Counted from the first letter of the stretch, positions 1 to 5,491 are shown. The stretch is 5,901 bases of DNA from Candidatus Eiseniibacteriota bacterium (GCA_013003415.1 JABDJR010000411.1:1-5901), one strand, 5' to 3'. Notes: generated by a model from the sequence alone, not told the origin. Made by a program: numbers and translations.

Positions 1-132
1 TTCGAAAGCGGGATCGATGCCGGTTGTCCCTGGACCGATGAGGTGGCGTTCTTGTTCAAGGGAGATGAACTCGTTGTGATTCGCTACGACAGTCGTTGTC
101 CTGAGGAAGGATATCCCCGGAAGGTCAACTGA
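1..132 (+). CDS. C-terminal fragment of an unrecognised protein
   Basis: The first reading frame is open from the first base of the window and closes with TGA at 130-132, giving the last 43 residues of a protein whose start lies outside the window. The visible tail contains two cysteines (residues 9 and 33 of the fragment), a Trp, and an alternating hydrophobic stretch (VAFLFKGDELVVIRYDSRC) that looks like beta strands. I recognise no family from this tail, so no function is assigned. It is followed by a 92-base gap before the lipoprotein gene on the same strand. An imperfect short inverted repeat around CGAGCTCG (140-147) lies just after the stop but has no T-run, so termination here is not shown. 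That this is a real gene end is inferred from the open frame and sensible composition only. Confidence 0.5.
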   Translation, partial: FESGIDAGCPWTDEVAFLFKGDELVVIRYDSRCPEEGYPRKVN

Positions 133-209
133 TCTCAAGCGAGCTCGAGAATCAACTTAGGCTAACCTCTGTTACTATGCAGGCGATGGGGCGATTTATA
201 TTTGCCTTT

Positions 210-214
210 GGAGG
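210..214 (+). promoter_or_regulatory. Ribosome binding site that sets the lipoprotein start
   Basis: GGAGG ends 10 bases before the ATG at 225. The longer in-frame start at 177 has no purine-rich element before it and would place 16 extra residues before the signal peptide. This supports the start at 225. Confidence 0.7.
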
Positions 215-224
215 AACTGCTGAG

Positions 225-872
225 ATGAAGCAAATTACCTGTTTTTTGATTCTAACCCTTGTTTGCACCCCGCTCCTTAGTTGCAGCAATGCGGGCAAAG
301 GGGCAGCGATCGGCGCCGCTGGTGGCGGCATTATTGGTGGCGTGGCCGATGACAACACGGTCCGTGGAGTGCTGATCGGGGCCATGATCGGTGGCGTGGC
401 CGGCGCCATCATTGGCAGCTATATGGATGACCAGGCCCGCGAACTTGAAGAAGATCTTGAGGGCGCTAGGGTGGAACGCGTGGGCGAAGGAATTCAGATC
501 ACCTTCGACTCCGGGTTGCTTTTTGCGGTAGACAAAGCGGAGCTAAGCGCGGAGGCGCGTGCCAATCTTGTGAAAATGGCTGGAGTGTTGAAGAAGTACG
601 AAAAGACGGATGTTCTTCTGGAAGGGCACACAGACAACACCGGTTCCGATGACTACAACATGGGTCTCTCGGAGCGTCGGGCGGAAGCGGTCGCACGGTT
701 TCTGAGTGCCAACGGGGTGAACGGAAATCGATTCACGGTGGTTGGCTATGGGGAAAGTCAGCCCATTGCTTCTAATGAGGATAGCTCCGGTCGGGCTATG
801 AACCGGCGTGTGGAAGTTGCCATCATCGCGAACGACGAACTCAAGGACTGGGCGGAAGATCAGGCGGAATAG
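225..872 (+). CDS. OmpA-family peptidoglycan-binding outer-membrane lipoprotein (YiaD-like)
   Basis: The 215-residue product is an exported lipoprotein expected to tether the outer membrane to peptidoglycan. Residues 1-19 form a lipoprotein signal peptide with lipobox LLSC, so Cys20 should be lipidated. There is no Asp at position +2 (it is Ser21), consistent with outer-membrane sorting under the enterobacterial Lol rule. Residues 25-64 are a Gly/Ala-rich segment of glycine-zipper type (GAAIGAAGGGIIGG, then GAMIGGVAGAIIG), probably membrane-associated. Residues 65-82 are charged and helical. Residues 89-202 are a complete OmpA C-terminal domain with the GHTDNTG motif (134-140), NMGLSERRAEAV (145-156, carrying the Asn, Leu-Ser and Arg pattern that contacts diaminopimelate) and NRRVEVAI (193-200). 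The start at 225 is chosen because the signal peptide begins there and GGAGG precedes it; an in-frame ATG at 177 lacks a ribosome site. The architecture matches the YiaD group, but orthology is not proved, so no symbol is given. Confidence 0.93.
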   Translation: MKQITCFLILTLVCTPLLSCSNAGKGAAIGAAGGGIIGGVADDNTVRGVLIGAMIGGVAGAIIGSYMDDQARELEEDLEGARVERVGEGIQITFDSGLLFAVDKAELSAEARANLVKMAGVLKKYEKTDVLLEGHTDNTGSDDYNMGLSERRAEAVARFLSANGVNGNRFTVVGYGESQPIASNEDSSGRAMNRRVEVAIIANDELKDWAEDQAE

Positions 873-901
873 GAATCGGGAGTTGACCTCTATCGAAAGC
901 T

Positions 902-918
902 GGCGAGTTAAGCTTGCC
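902..918. terminator. Weak hairpin in the convergent junction after the lipoprotein gene
   Basis: GGCGAG (902-907) can pair with CTTGCC (913-918), with one G-T pair and a 5-base loop. It lies in the 45-base gap between the convergent lipoprotein and symporter genes and touches the symporter stop codon. No T-run follows on either strand, so it is not a classical intrinsic terminator. It is listed as the only candidate in the junction. Confidence 0.2.
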
Positions 919-2714
919 TAGTCCTTCTGGTGGTGCAACCCCGATTTGATCTTCTCGACTTCCGCGGCAAGTTGTTCCGGGGCCTCTTCCTCATTCGCAA
1001 TGAGGTAGAGGGACTGCATGATGTTTAGGGCGTAGTTGCCGATCTTTTCACAGTGGTTGTTGATCTCCAGAATCAAGATCTCGCCTTCGATATCGGCATC
1101 TGCCTCAGCCATCCGCTTCATGGCTTTACGATTCACTTGCTTTCGAATGCGATCAATTTCGTCTTCTAAATCGAGAGCCTTGCCGATTTCTGTATCGCTG
1201 ACGGGTTGGAACATCTTCTCGTTGTACATGTCGATGAAGGTGGACACGTGATTGGCGCAGTCACGAATTCCTTCCGTGGCTGTTTTAACGAATTCGTGTT
1301 CCTTTCTATACTTCCTTCGGACAAACTTAATCAGTCGGTAAGTCGTGTCACTGATCGATTCCAATTCGGCAACAATACGCAGCATCTGCGCCACCTGAAT
1401 CGCGTTTCTCTGGCCGATATCGTCGGCGGTAGCCCTAACCAGGTACTCCGTAATTTCTTCGGTCATCTCGTCGGCTTGATCTTCTAAGCCACGGAGCCTA
1501 GCAACTTCCGCGGATAGGTCTTCCTCGGGATGCTTGAACACATTGACGAAGCCTTCAAACATGTCCTTGGTGAGTTCGGCCAACTCGATGGTGGCTTTTT
1601 CAGCCTCGGGAAGATTTAGCTCGCCGGTGGCCACCAGGCTTTGGGAAATATAGGTGAGTTTGTGGCGTTCTTCTGCTTCTTCTTCTGAGGGATCCTTCAC
1701 CCATTTGGTCACAACGCGAGCAATGAAGGGAACGAACCAAATTAAGAGGAGGATGTTGGTTAGATTAAACAGGGTGTGATATAGGGCGAGGCTGAAACCA
1801 ATGTCGGTGGTTTGCTTAGCGGTTCGGAAAGACTCGGGTAACTGGGCGCCAAGCCACAGCACGGCTTGGGCAAATAGCGGGAAAGCGAGCAGCATCCACA
1901 CCACTCCCATGACATTGAACATAAAGTGGGCTCGCGCGGCGCGCTTGGCGTGAACGTTAGCTCCTAAGGCGGCCAGCCAGGCGGTTACGGTGGTTCCGAT
2001 GTTCTCGCCCAGGACCACAAAGGCTGATTCTTCAAAACCGATCCACCCATTGATGGCTAGAGTTACGGTAATGGCCATGGCGGCAGATGACGACTGGACG
2101 ACCAGGGTCAGGCCGATTCCTAGAACCAGGAAAATAAGGTAGGAGAGATAGCCGTGACCAGCCAGGTTCTTCACCATCTGCAAGTAGTGTTCGGCCTGAG
2201 CGCGAATGGCTTCATCGTCGCTGGCCAACATGCCTCGCACATCCGGAACCGTTTCTTTTAGAAGCCCAAGCCCAAAGAACAGTAATCCAAATCCAATGGT
2301 GGCCTCACCAATGTTCTTAAGTCTTCCCTTCCCGACGAAAAACATGGGGAGCCCAACACCCACCAGCGGCACTGCGATCTTGGCTACGCTAAACTTACCG
2401 ACAGCGGCAATGATCCAAGCGGTAACCGTGGTGCCGAGGTTGGCGCCCATGATGACACCAATGGCCTCGATCAGGGTGAGGAGTCCGGCATTTACAAAGG
2501 AAACGACAATGACGGTTGTGGCGGAAGAGGATTGTAGGAGAGCGGTGATCCCAAGGCCGGTCATGAGACCGGAGACGCGATTCTGTGTCATGGTGGCCAT
2601 GACATAACGCATGCGTTGGCCTGCGAGTTTTTGAACCGCCTCACTGAGGACTTTCATTCCGTAAAGGAAGATGCCCAGACAACCGAGGATTTCCAGAAAG
2701 AAGACTATGTTCAT
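918..2714 (-). CDS. Na+/phosphate cotransporter (NptA/PNaS family) with C-terminal PhoU-like domain
   Basis: This 598-residue inner-membrane protein is a sodium-coupled phosphate symporter of the Na/Pi-cotransporter II type, similar in plan to E. coli YjbB. The membrane part (about 1-335) carries the inverted-repeat signature twice: QSSSATT (61-67) with GANLGTT (90-96), then QSSSAA (207-212) with GENIGTT (236-242). The repeated QSSS motifs are the expected substrate and sodium site. Several hydrophobic segments lie at about 4-20, 50-80, 110-150, 185-225 and 263-290, and another at 320-335. Residues 345-590 are helical, charged and soluble-looking, and resemble PhoU: acidic pairs LEDQADEM (410-417), LESISDTTYRLI (451-462), LEDEIDRIRKQ (516-526), and CEKIGNYALNI (555-565), near the PhoU EKIGD-type signature. 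PhoU domains bind metals and control phosphate transport, so the fused domain probably gates or senses flux; this is inference. The length is typical of the fused form. The ATG at 2714 is preceded by AGGGA about 12 bases upstream. No pho regulon gene is adjacent, and transport direction cannot be read from sequence. Confidence 0.93.
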   Translation of the reverse strand: MNIVFFLEILGCLGIFLYGMKVLSEAVQKLAGQRMRYVMATMTQNRVSGLMTGLGITALLQSSSATTVIVVSFVNAGLLTLIEAIGVIMGANLGTTVTAWIIAAVGKFSVAKIAVPLVGVGLPMFFVGKGRLKNIGEATIGFGLLFFGLGLLKETVPDVRGMLASDDEAIRAQAEHYLQMVKNLAGHGYLSYLIFLVLGIGLTLVVQSSSAAMAITVTLAINGWIGFEESAFVVLGENIGTTVTAWLAALGANVHAKRAARAHFMFNVMGVVWMLLAFPLFAQAVLWLGAQLPESFRTAKQTTDIGFSLALYHTLFNLTNILLLIWFVPFIARVVTKWVKDPSEEEAEERHKLTYISQSLVATGELNLPEAEKATIELAELTKDMFEGFVNVFKHPEEDLSAEVARLRGLEDQADEMTEEITEYLVRATADDIGQRNAIQVAQMLRIVAELESISDTTYRLIKFVRRKYRKEHEFVKTATEGIRDCANHVSTFIDMYNEKMFQPVSDTEIGKALDLEDEIDRIRKQVNRKAMKRMAEADADIEGEILILEINNHCEKIGNYALNIMQSLYLIANEEEAPEQLAAEVEKIKSGLHHQKD

Positions 2715-2739
2715 CCGCTATTCCCTATGTGAAGAAATC

Positions 2740-2768
2740 TTCATAAACCGTGGGGCGTGGAGTATACA
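2740..2768 (+). promoter_or_regulatory. Candidate sigma-70 promoter for the CPXCG gene
   Basis: TTCATA (2740-2745) and TATACA (2763-2768) are separated by 17 bases, each matching 4 of 6 consensus positions. They lie in the divergent region between the symporter and CPXCG genes. The GTATAC core at 2762-2767 is palindromic, and the other strand reads TATACT (5 of 6) toward the symporter, but I see no good -35 for that direction. Start sites are not demonstrated. Confidence 0.3.
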
Positions 2769-2831
2769 CAGACCGAAGGGCAAAGGCGAGAATCAGGACA
2801 TGGGGGCTCGGCGCTCGATTTCAGGGGCAAG

Positions 2832-2838
2832 AAAGGAG
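2832..2838 (+). promoter_or_regulatory. Ribosome binding site that sets the CPXCG start
   Basis: AAAGGAG ends 7 bases before the ATG at 2846. The frame stays open back to a GTG at 2750, but that region has no ribosome site and encodes an Arg-rich, non-family extension. The 2846 start is therefore preferred. Confidence 0.75.
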
Positions 2839-2845
2839 AAATCTT

Positions 2846-3037
2846 ATGCTTGGTTTGATTGAAAAGAGAGTTCGCTGTCCCTACTGCGGGGAGTCCATTG
2901 CGGTTTTGCTAGACAGCTCGGTGCCTTTTCAGACCTATGTTGAAGATTGCCAAGTCTGTTGTAGACCGATTTCATTTTCGGTGGGAGTCGGGGAGGGCGG
3001 TGAGATCGATCTTCGTGTCTCGCAAGAGAACGAATAG
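2846..3037 (+). CDS. CPXCG motif-containing cysteine-rich small protein (putative zinc ribbon)
   Basis: This 63-residue cytoplasmic protein matches the small Cys_rich_CPXG family by eye: residues 8-15 read VRCPYCGE, followed by SIAVLLDSS (17-25) and YVEDCQVCCRPI (31-42), then a short beta-rich tail. Cys11 and Cys14 with Cys35 and Cys38 (or Cys39) form two CxxC pairs expected to bind one zinc ion. No biochemical role is established for the family as far as I know, so nothing beyond metal binding is claimed. The start is fixed by AAAGGAG at 2832-2838 and by the family's usual length of about 60-70 residues. It is divergent from the symporter across 131 bases and ends only 16 bases from the stop of the convergent methyltransferase gene. 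Nothing is missing: all cysteines are present and the frame is intact. Confidence 0.85.
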   Translation: MLGLIEKRVRCPYCGESIAVLLDSSVPFQTYVEDCQVCCRPISFSVGVGEGGEIDLRVSQENE

Positions 3038-3053
3038 CCGCAGGCCATGCCGA

Positions 3054-3722
3054 CTATTCCTCAACCTCGAAAACTAAGAAATACTGGTCTGGCAAGAACT
3101 CATGCTGCTCGGTAACGCCATATCCAGCCGCTGCCATTTCTTCGATAACGCTTTCTCGGGCAAGCTTGTGGGGAGGCCCGCGTTTCGAATCAACGCGAAA
3201 ATCGACAATGGCGACTTTTCCCCCGGGCAGAAGTTGGGATTGCAGGCGGCGAAAGTAATCGCGTCTCCCGTTGATGTGATGGTACGTGTTGCAAATGAAA
3301 ACTAAGTCAACCTGAGTGGGAAGGTGGGGATTCTCGGGTGCGGCAAGCACACTCACAAGGTTCTCCAGGCCTTCCTTGCGTGCGCGATCGTTCAGATAAA
3401 AAACCATGTCCGGTTCGATGTCCGACCCGAACACTTGCCCCTCAGGGCATGCCTTCGCAAACCGAACCGGGAAATAGCCGGTGGCCGATCCAATGTCCGC
3501 GATCTTGAGGTCGGCACGCGAGCAAAGCTGTTCGACAATCTGATCAGGAAGTTGCCATGCATCGCGCTCTGGATCCTCAAAGCGTTTTGCCCAGTCCTCC
3601 GCTTTTTCGAAGCGATGGTCGATTGTAGCGTCGTCCGAATGCTGGTGTTCATGGTGGTGCTGAGCGTGGGCGGACGGGACCAGGAACCCAGCAAGAAGTA
3701 GGAGTAGCCATAGGTTTCGCAT
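3054..3722 (-). CDS. Exported class I SAM-dependent methyltransferase-fold protein
   Basis: The 222-residue product begins with a clear signal peptide (MRNLWLLLLLAGFLVPSAHA, cleavage likely after Ala20). A His-rich mature N-terminus follows (QHHHEHQHSDD, 21-31) that could bind metal. Residues 35-66 (W44, RFEDPERDAW, LPDQIVEQL) lead into a Rossmann methyltransferase domain. Motif I is IADIGSATGYFPVRFA (74-89) with the GxxxG-like loop 77-82. The acidic end of beta 2 is SDIEPDM (100-106, Asp101), and beta 4 is VDLVFICNTYHHI (138-150). The post-motif LLPGGKVAIVDF lies at 164-175. The SAM-binding elements look intact, so the fold assignment is strong, but substrate and activity are unknown. SAM is normally cytoplasmic, so export is odd; the protein may bind another ligand or act in an unusual way. 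The gene is convergent with the CPXCG gene and divergent from SWIB. There is no Shine-Dalgarno element before the ATG at 3722. Confidence 0.85.
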   Translation of the reverse strand: MRNLWLLLLLAGFLVPSAHAQHHHEHQHSDDATIDHRFEKAEDWAKRFEDPERDAWQLPDQIVEQLCSRADLKIADIGSATGYFPVRFAKACPEGQVFGSDIEPDMVFYLNDRARKEGLENLVSVLAAPENPHLPTQVDLVFICNTYHHINGRRDYFRRLQSQLLPGGKVAIVDFRVDSKRGPPHKLARESVIEEMAAAGYGVTEQHEFLPDQYFLVFEVEE

Positions 3723-3728
3723 CCCGAG

Positions 3729-3734
3729 ATTATA
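3729..3734 (-). promoter_or_regulatory. Exact TATAAT -10 box just upstream of the methyltransferase start
   Basis: The minus strand reads TATAAT here, ending 6 bases before the ATG at 3722. A transcript starting about 7 bases downstream of the box would begin at or next to the start codon, giving a leaderless or nearly leaderless mRNA. No good -35 hexamer is seen at 16-18 bases (the best is TTCCCC), so promoter activity is uncertain. Confidence 0.4.
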
Positions 3735-3815
3735 CGAAATCTACGAAGCCAAGGGGAAATAGGATTGAAGAGCAGGGTTTGGGGGACCCATTGGCATCTT
3801 TGGACTGTACTTAAC

Positions 3816-3839
3816 CTGGGTTGGGGGTAAGATACCCAG
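3816..3839. other. Two overlapping inverted repeats in the SWIB upstream region
   Basis: CTGGGT (3816-3821) pairs with ACCCAG (3834-3839) around a 12-base loop. A tighter hairpin, GGGTA-AGA-TACCC (3825-3837), uses the same right arm. The two cannot form together. No T-run follows. An operator or RNA structure is possible, but neither is demonstrated. Confidence 0.3.
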
Positions 3840-3851
3840 CCTTCTTTACCT

Positions 3852-3885
3852 CGGGGGAGACGGCTGTTTTGATCCCGGGGGAGAC
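3852..3885 (+). repeat. 10-base direct repeat in the SWIB leader
   Basis: CGGGGGAGAC occurs at 3852-3861 and again, identical, at 3876-3885, 24 bases apart start to start, just over two helical turns. The second copy falls in the spacer of the candidate promoter at 3869-3896. A pair of binding sites for a regulator is one reading; a chance G-rich repeat is the other. Confidence 0.5.
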
Positions 3886-3896
3886 CGATTTAAAAG
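3869..3896 (+). promoter_or_regulatory. Candidate sigma-70 promoter for the SWIB gene
   Basis: TTGATC (3869-3874) and TAAAAG (3891-3896) are 16 bases apart, each matching 4 of 6 consensus positions. They would give a leader of about 25 bases ending in a strong ribosome site. The match is weak. Confidence 0.25.
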
Positions 3897-3926
3897 ATTT
3901 GCAACAGTTAATAAGGAGACATCATC

Positions 3927-4256
3927 ATGGCCGAAGCAAAAGGATTAGCAAAACCAGTCAAGCTCCAAGCCGAGTTGGCAGAGTTACTCGGAGCCACCGA
4001 ATTACCCCGGACCGAAATCACCAAGAAACTCTGGGACTACATCAAAGCCAACAAGCTGCAGACGAAGACCGAGAACGGCGCCCCCGAGAATGCAGGGAAG
4101 TTCATTGTGGCCGACGCTAAACTGCTCCCCATTTTTCGTAAAACAAAGTCAACCAGCAAGTCCGGCAAACTAACGGATCTGACCGGTCTCAAAGAAGGCG
4201 AAACCATCAACATGATGCAAATGGCGGCTGTGGTTGGCGCCAACATCATCGACTAA
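3927..4256 (+). CDS. SWIB/MDM2-domain protein
   Basis: The 109-residue protein is essentially one SWIB/MDM2 domain, a fold known from eukaryotic SWI/SNF chromatin remodelers and also found in Chlamydia and scattered other bacteria, where its role is mostly unknown. The N-terminal half fits the family closely: KPVKLQAELAELLGATELPRTEITKKLWDYIKANKLQ (9-45), with the conserved LG, RTE, and K-LW-YIK elements. The second half keeps KFIVADAKLLPIF (58-70) and a hydrophobic closing helix NMMQMAAVVGANI (95-107). It has longer linkers: TKTENGAPENAG (46-57) and a basic, Ser/Thr-rich stretch RKTKSTSKSGKLTDLTGLKEGE (71-92), where typical domains have a short turn. There is no signal peptide, so it acts in the cytoplasm, probably on nucleoid or protein partners (inference). 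AAGGAG at 3913-3918 lies 8 bases before the ATG. The hydrolase gene follows after 39 bases and is probably co-transcribed. Confidence 0.88.
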   Translation: MAEAKGLAKPVKLQAELAELLGATELPRTEITKKLWDYIKANKLQTKTENGAPENAGKFIVADAKLLPIFRKTKSTSKSGKLTDLTGLKEGETINMMQMAAVVGANIID

Positions 4257-4260
4257 CTCA

Positions 4261-4276
4261 GAGCGGGTCTGCGCTC
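4261..4276 (+). other. Short hairpin between SWIB and hydrolase genes
   Basis: GAGCG (4261-4265) pairs with CGCTC (4272-4276) around a 6-base loop, just after the SWIB stop and 10 bases before the ribosome site of the next gene. No T-run follows. It could mark an RNA 3' end or partial attenuation, or be chance. Confidence 0.2.
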
Positions 4277-4285
4277 CACTCGTTT

Positions 4286-4290
4286 GGAGG
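4286..4290 (+). promoter_or_regulatory. Ribosome binding site that sets the hydrolase start
   Basis: GGAGG lies 5 bases before the ATG at 4296. An in-frame TTG at 4284 overlaps this element and cannot use it, so the 4296 start is preferred. Confidence 0.75.
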
Positions 4291-4295
4291 TAAGA

Positions 4296-5213
4296 ATGAA
4301 ATCCCACCGCCTCTGGCTGCTTAGTTTCGTGGCTGTTCTTCAGCTCGTTGTTTTTTCAAGCGGGCAGGCGGGGGACATCGATAGCTTGGTGCTCGACATT
4401 CCCTACTACACAGGCGAGGACGCAGACCCCGACAAACACAGTCTCAACCTGGCTATTCCAGGGGGAGTGAAAAACCCGCCCCTTGTGATGTGGATTCATG
4501 GTGGGGCGTGGGCGATGGGGGGGCGAGCCCAGGAAACGGCGATTAGTGACCACCTAAGGCAACAGGGGTTTGCCGTCGCCACCATCAGCCATCGCTTGAG
4601 CCCCGCGGAGTGGCTCGACCCAAGCCTGAAAACGGGGGTGCAACACCCGGCACACATGATCGATTGTGCCCGTGCCTTTGCCTGGCTTCATAAGCATGCA
4701 GAAGACTATGGCTATGATGCTGATCGGCTCTTCGTAAGTGGATTCTCCTCAGGAGCCCACCTCTCAGCCTTGTTGGCGACTGATCCCAGCTATCTCGAGG
4801 CCCATGGGCTTGGTTTAGAGGCTATTCAGGCTGCAATCCCCATTTCTGGTGCTTACGACATGGAGGATTACTACGCCGATCACCTAGAGCACAATGGTAA
4901 GGAAATGGCGGACGGCCATGTGCTTGGGGTATTCGGATCCGAAGACGTGCTGGCATCGGTATCCCCGAGTCAACATGTCGAGCATTCAGGAGTCCCCATG
5001 CTCGTGGTTTCGGACTCGGAAACCTATGATTACACTAGGCTTTTCGAGGATCAGGTTGGCGAGATGGGACTAGCCCACGTGCAGTTTCACCACGTCCGGG
5101 ACCATACCCACGCCGAACTCTACAAATCTCTGGCGGGCCGGGAGAAGTGCGAGGCTCGGGAGCGCATCCTGGCCTATCTGAGGAAACAGAGCGGAGAGGA
5201 AAAGGCGCATTAA
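4296..5213 (+). CDS. Secreted alpha/beta-hydrolase, esterase/lipase-like (HSL/BD-FAE type)
   Basis: The 305-residue product has an N-terminal signal peptide (KSHR charge, hydrophobic 6-20, probable cleavage after Ala25 in SGQA-GD), so it is probably periplasmic or secreted. The mature part is an alpha/beta-hydrolase. PPLVMWIHGGAW (61-72) provides the HGG oxyanion-hole motif. ATISHRLSP (95-103) matches the Tyr-Arg-Leu-type strand of carboxylesterases. DRLFVSGFSSGAHLSALL (143-160) contains the GxSxG elbow with nucleophile Ser151. The acid is probably Asp240 or Glu242 in VVSDSETYDYTR (237-248), and the base His270 or His272 in VRDHTHAEL (267-275). The triad is therefore plausible but the last two members are ambiguous by eye. 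Substrate is unknown: a carboxylic ester is likely, and arylformamidase-like activity is a possible alternative because of the similar fold. It follows SWIB by 39 bases and no separate promoter was found, so one transcript is likely. No truncation or frameshift is seen. Confidence 0.88.
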   Translation: MKSHRLWLLSFVAVLQLVVFSSGQAGDIDSLVLDIPYYTGEDADPDKHSLNLAIPGGVKNPPLVMWIHGGAWAMGGRAQETAISDHLRQQGFAVATISHRLSPAEWLDPSLKTGVQHPAHMIDCARAFAWLHKHAEDYGYDADRLFVSGFSSGAHLSALLATDPSYLEAHGLGLEAIQAAIPISGAYDMEDYYADHLEHNGKEMADGHVLGVFGSEDVLASVSPSQHVEHSGVPMLVVSDSETYDYTRLFEDQVGEMGLAHVQFHHVRDHTHAELYKSLAGREKCEARERILAYLRKQSGEEKAH

Positions 5214-5491
5214 CCTGGACCCTCCCTATTAAACCTGAGCGTCAAATTCGTTATTTTTAGCGAATATCATGGGATTTCCTGAAAAGACCTTGCGAGAGGA
5301 TTCCATTCTCACTACCTTTGGACTAGATGCAGAGGATCCTGCCGCCGGGGAGAAAGCAGGAGTTCTACTCAGCACATCGCTGGCAAGCGCTCCGTTTCGT
5401 TCCCGCCTAGAACCTGCGGCTTTAGGGCTCACGAGAAAATCTCAACTTTGGGCCCCCGATTCACCAACCTTTGTCAGAGTGGTCTGTATTT
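5214..5491. other. Intergenic region before the sigma factor gene
   Basis: These 278 bases contain no gene I can support. A plus-strand frame from ATG 5269 to 5511 lacks a ribosome site, has no recognisable domain and runs into the sigma factor gene. A minus-strand frame (5229-5432) starts with GTG and is low-complexity Ser/Ala/Arg-rich. The region holds an AT-rich inverted repeat at 5246-5265 and a small GAGA-AAA-TCTC palindrome at 5433-5443. I saw no ECF-type promoter with acceptable spacing between an AAC element and a GTC element. Confidence 0.5.
5246..5265. repeat. AT-rich inverted repeat downstream of the hydrolase gene
   Basis: ATTCGTTA (5246-5253) pairs with TAGCGAAT (5258-5265) around TTTT, eight pairs with one G-T. 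It lies 32 bases after the hydrolase stop. No T-run follows the 3' arm, so it is a poor intrinsic terminator; an operator for a dimeric regulator is an alternative. TATCAT at 5265-5270 overlaps its end and resembles a -10 box without a -35. Confidence 0.35.

Noticed and set aside
172..202. Promoter-like TTACTA and TATATT before the lipoprotein gene
   Set aside because: The spacing is 19 bases, the -35 matches only 3 of 6, and the start would fall almost on the ribosome site.
177..224. Longer N-terminus for the lipoprotein from an upstream ATG
   Set aside because: No ribosome site precedes 177, and the extension would put 16 residues before a well-formed lipoprotein signal peptide, whereas 225 has GGAGG before it.
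1036..2607. Several plus-strand open frames across the symporter gene
   Set aside because: They are antisense to a full-length conserved membrane protein and show no family features or ribosome sites.
3032..3059. GAATAG/CTATTC stem joining the two convergent stop codons
   Set aside because: Both proteins end in Glu-stop (GAATAG), so the inverted repeat follows from the tail-to-tail arrangement. There is no T-run and the loop is 16 bases.
3791..3806. Sigma-54-like TTGGCA followed by TTTGG
   Set aside because: The required GC at the -12 position is absent at the correct 10-base spacing from GG.
5229..5432. 67-residue minus-strand frame in the same gap
   Set aside because: It begins with GTG without a ribosome site and has a Ser/Ala/Arg-rich composition typical of a non-coding strand.
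5443..5485. ECF-type promoter from CAACTT or CAACCT to a GTC element
   Set aside because: The distances between the AAC and GTC elements are 29 or 16 bases, both outside the usual range.
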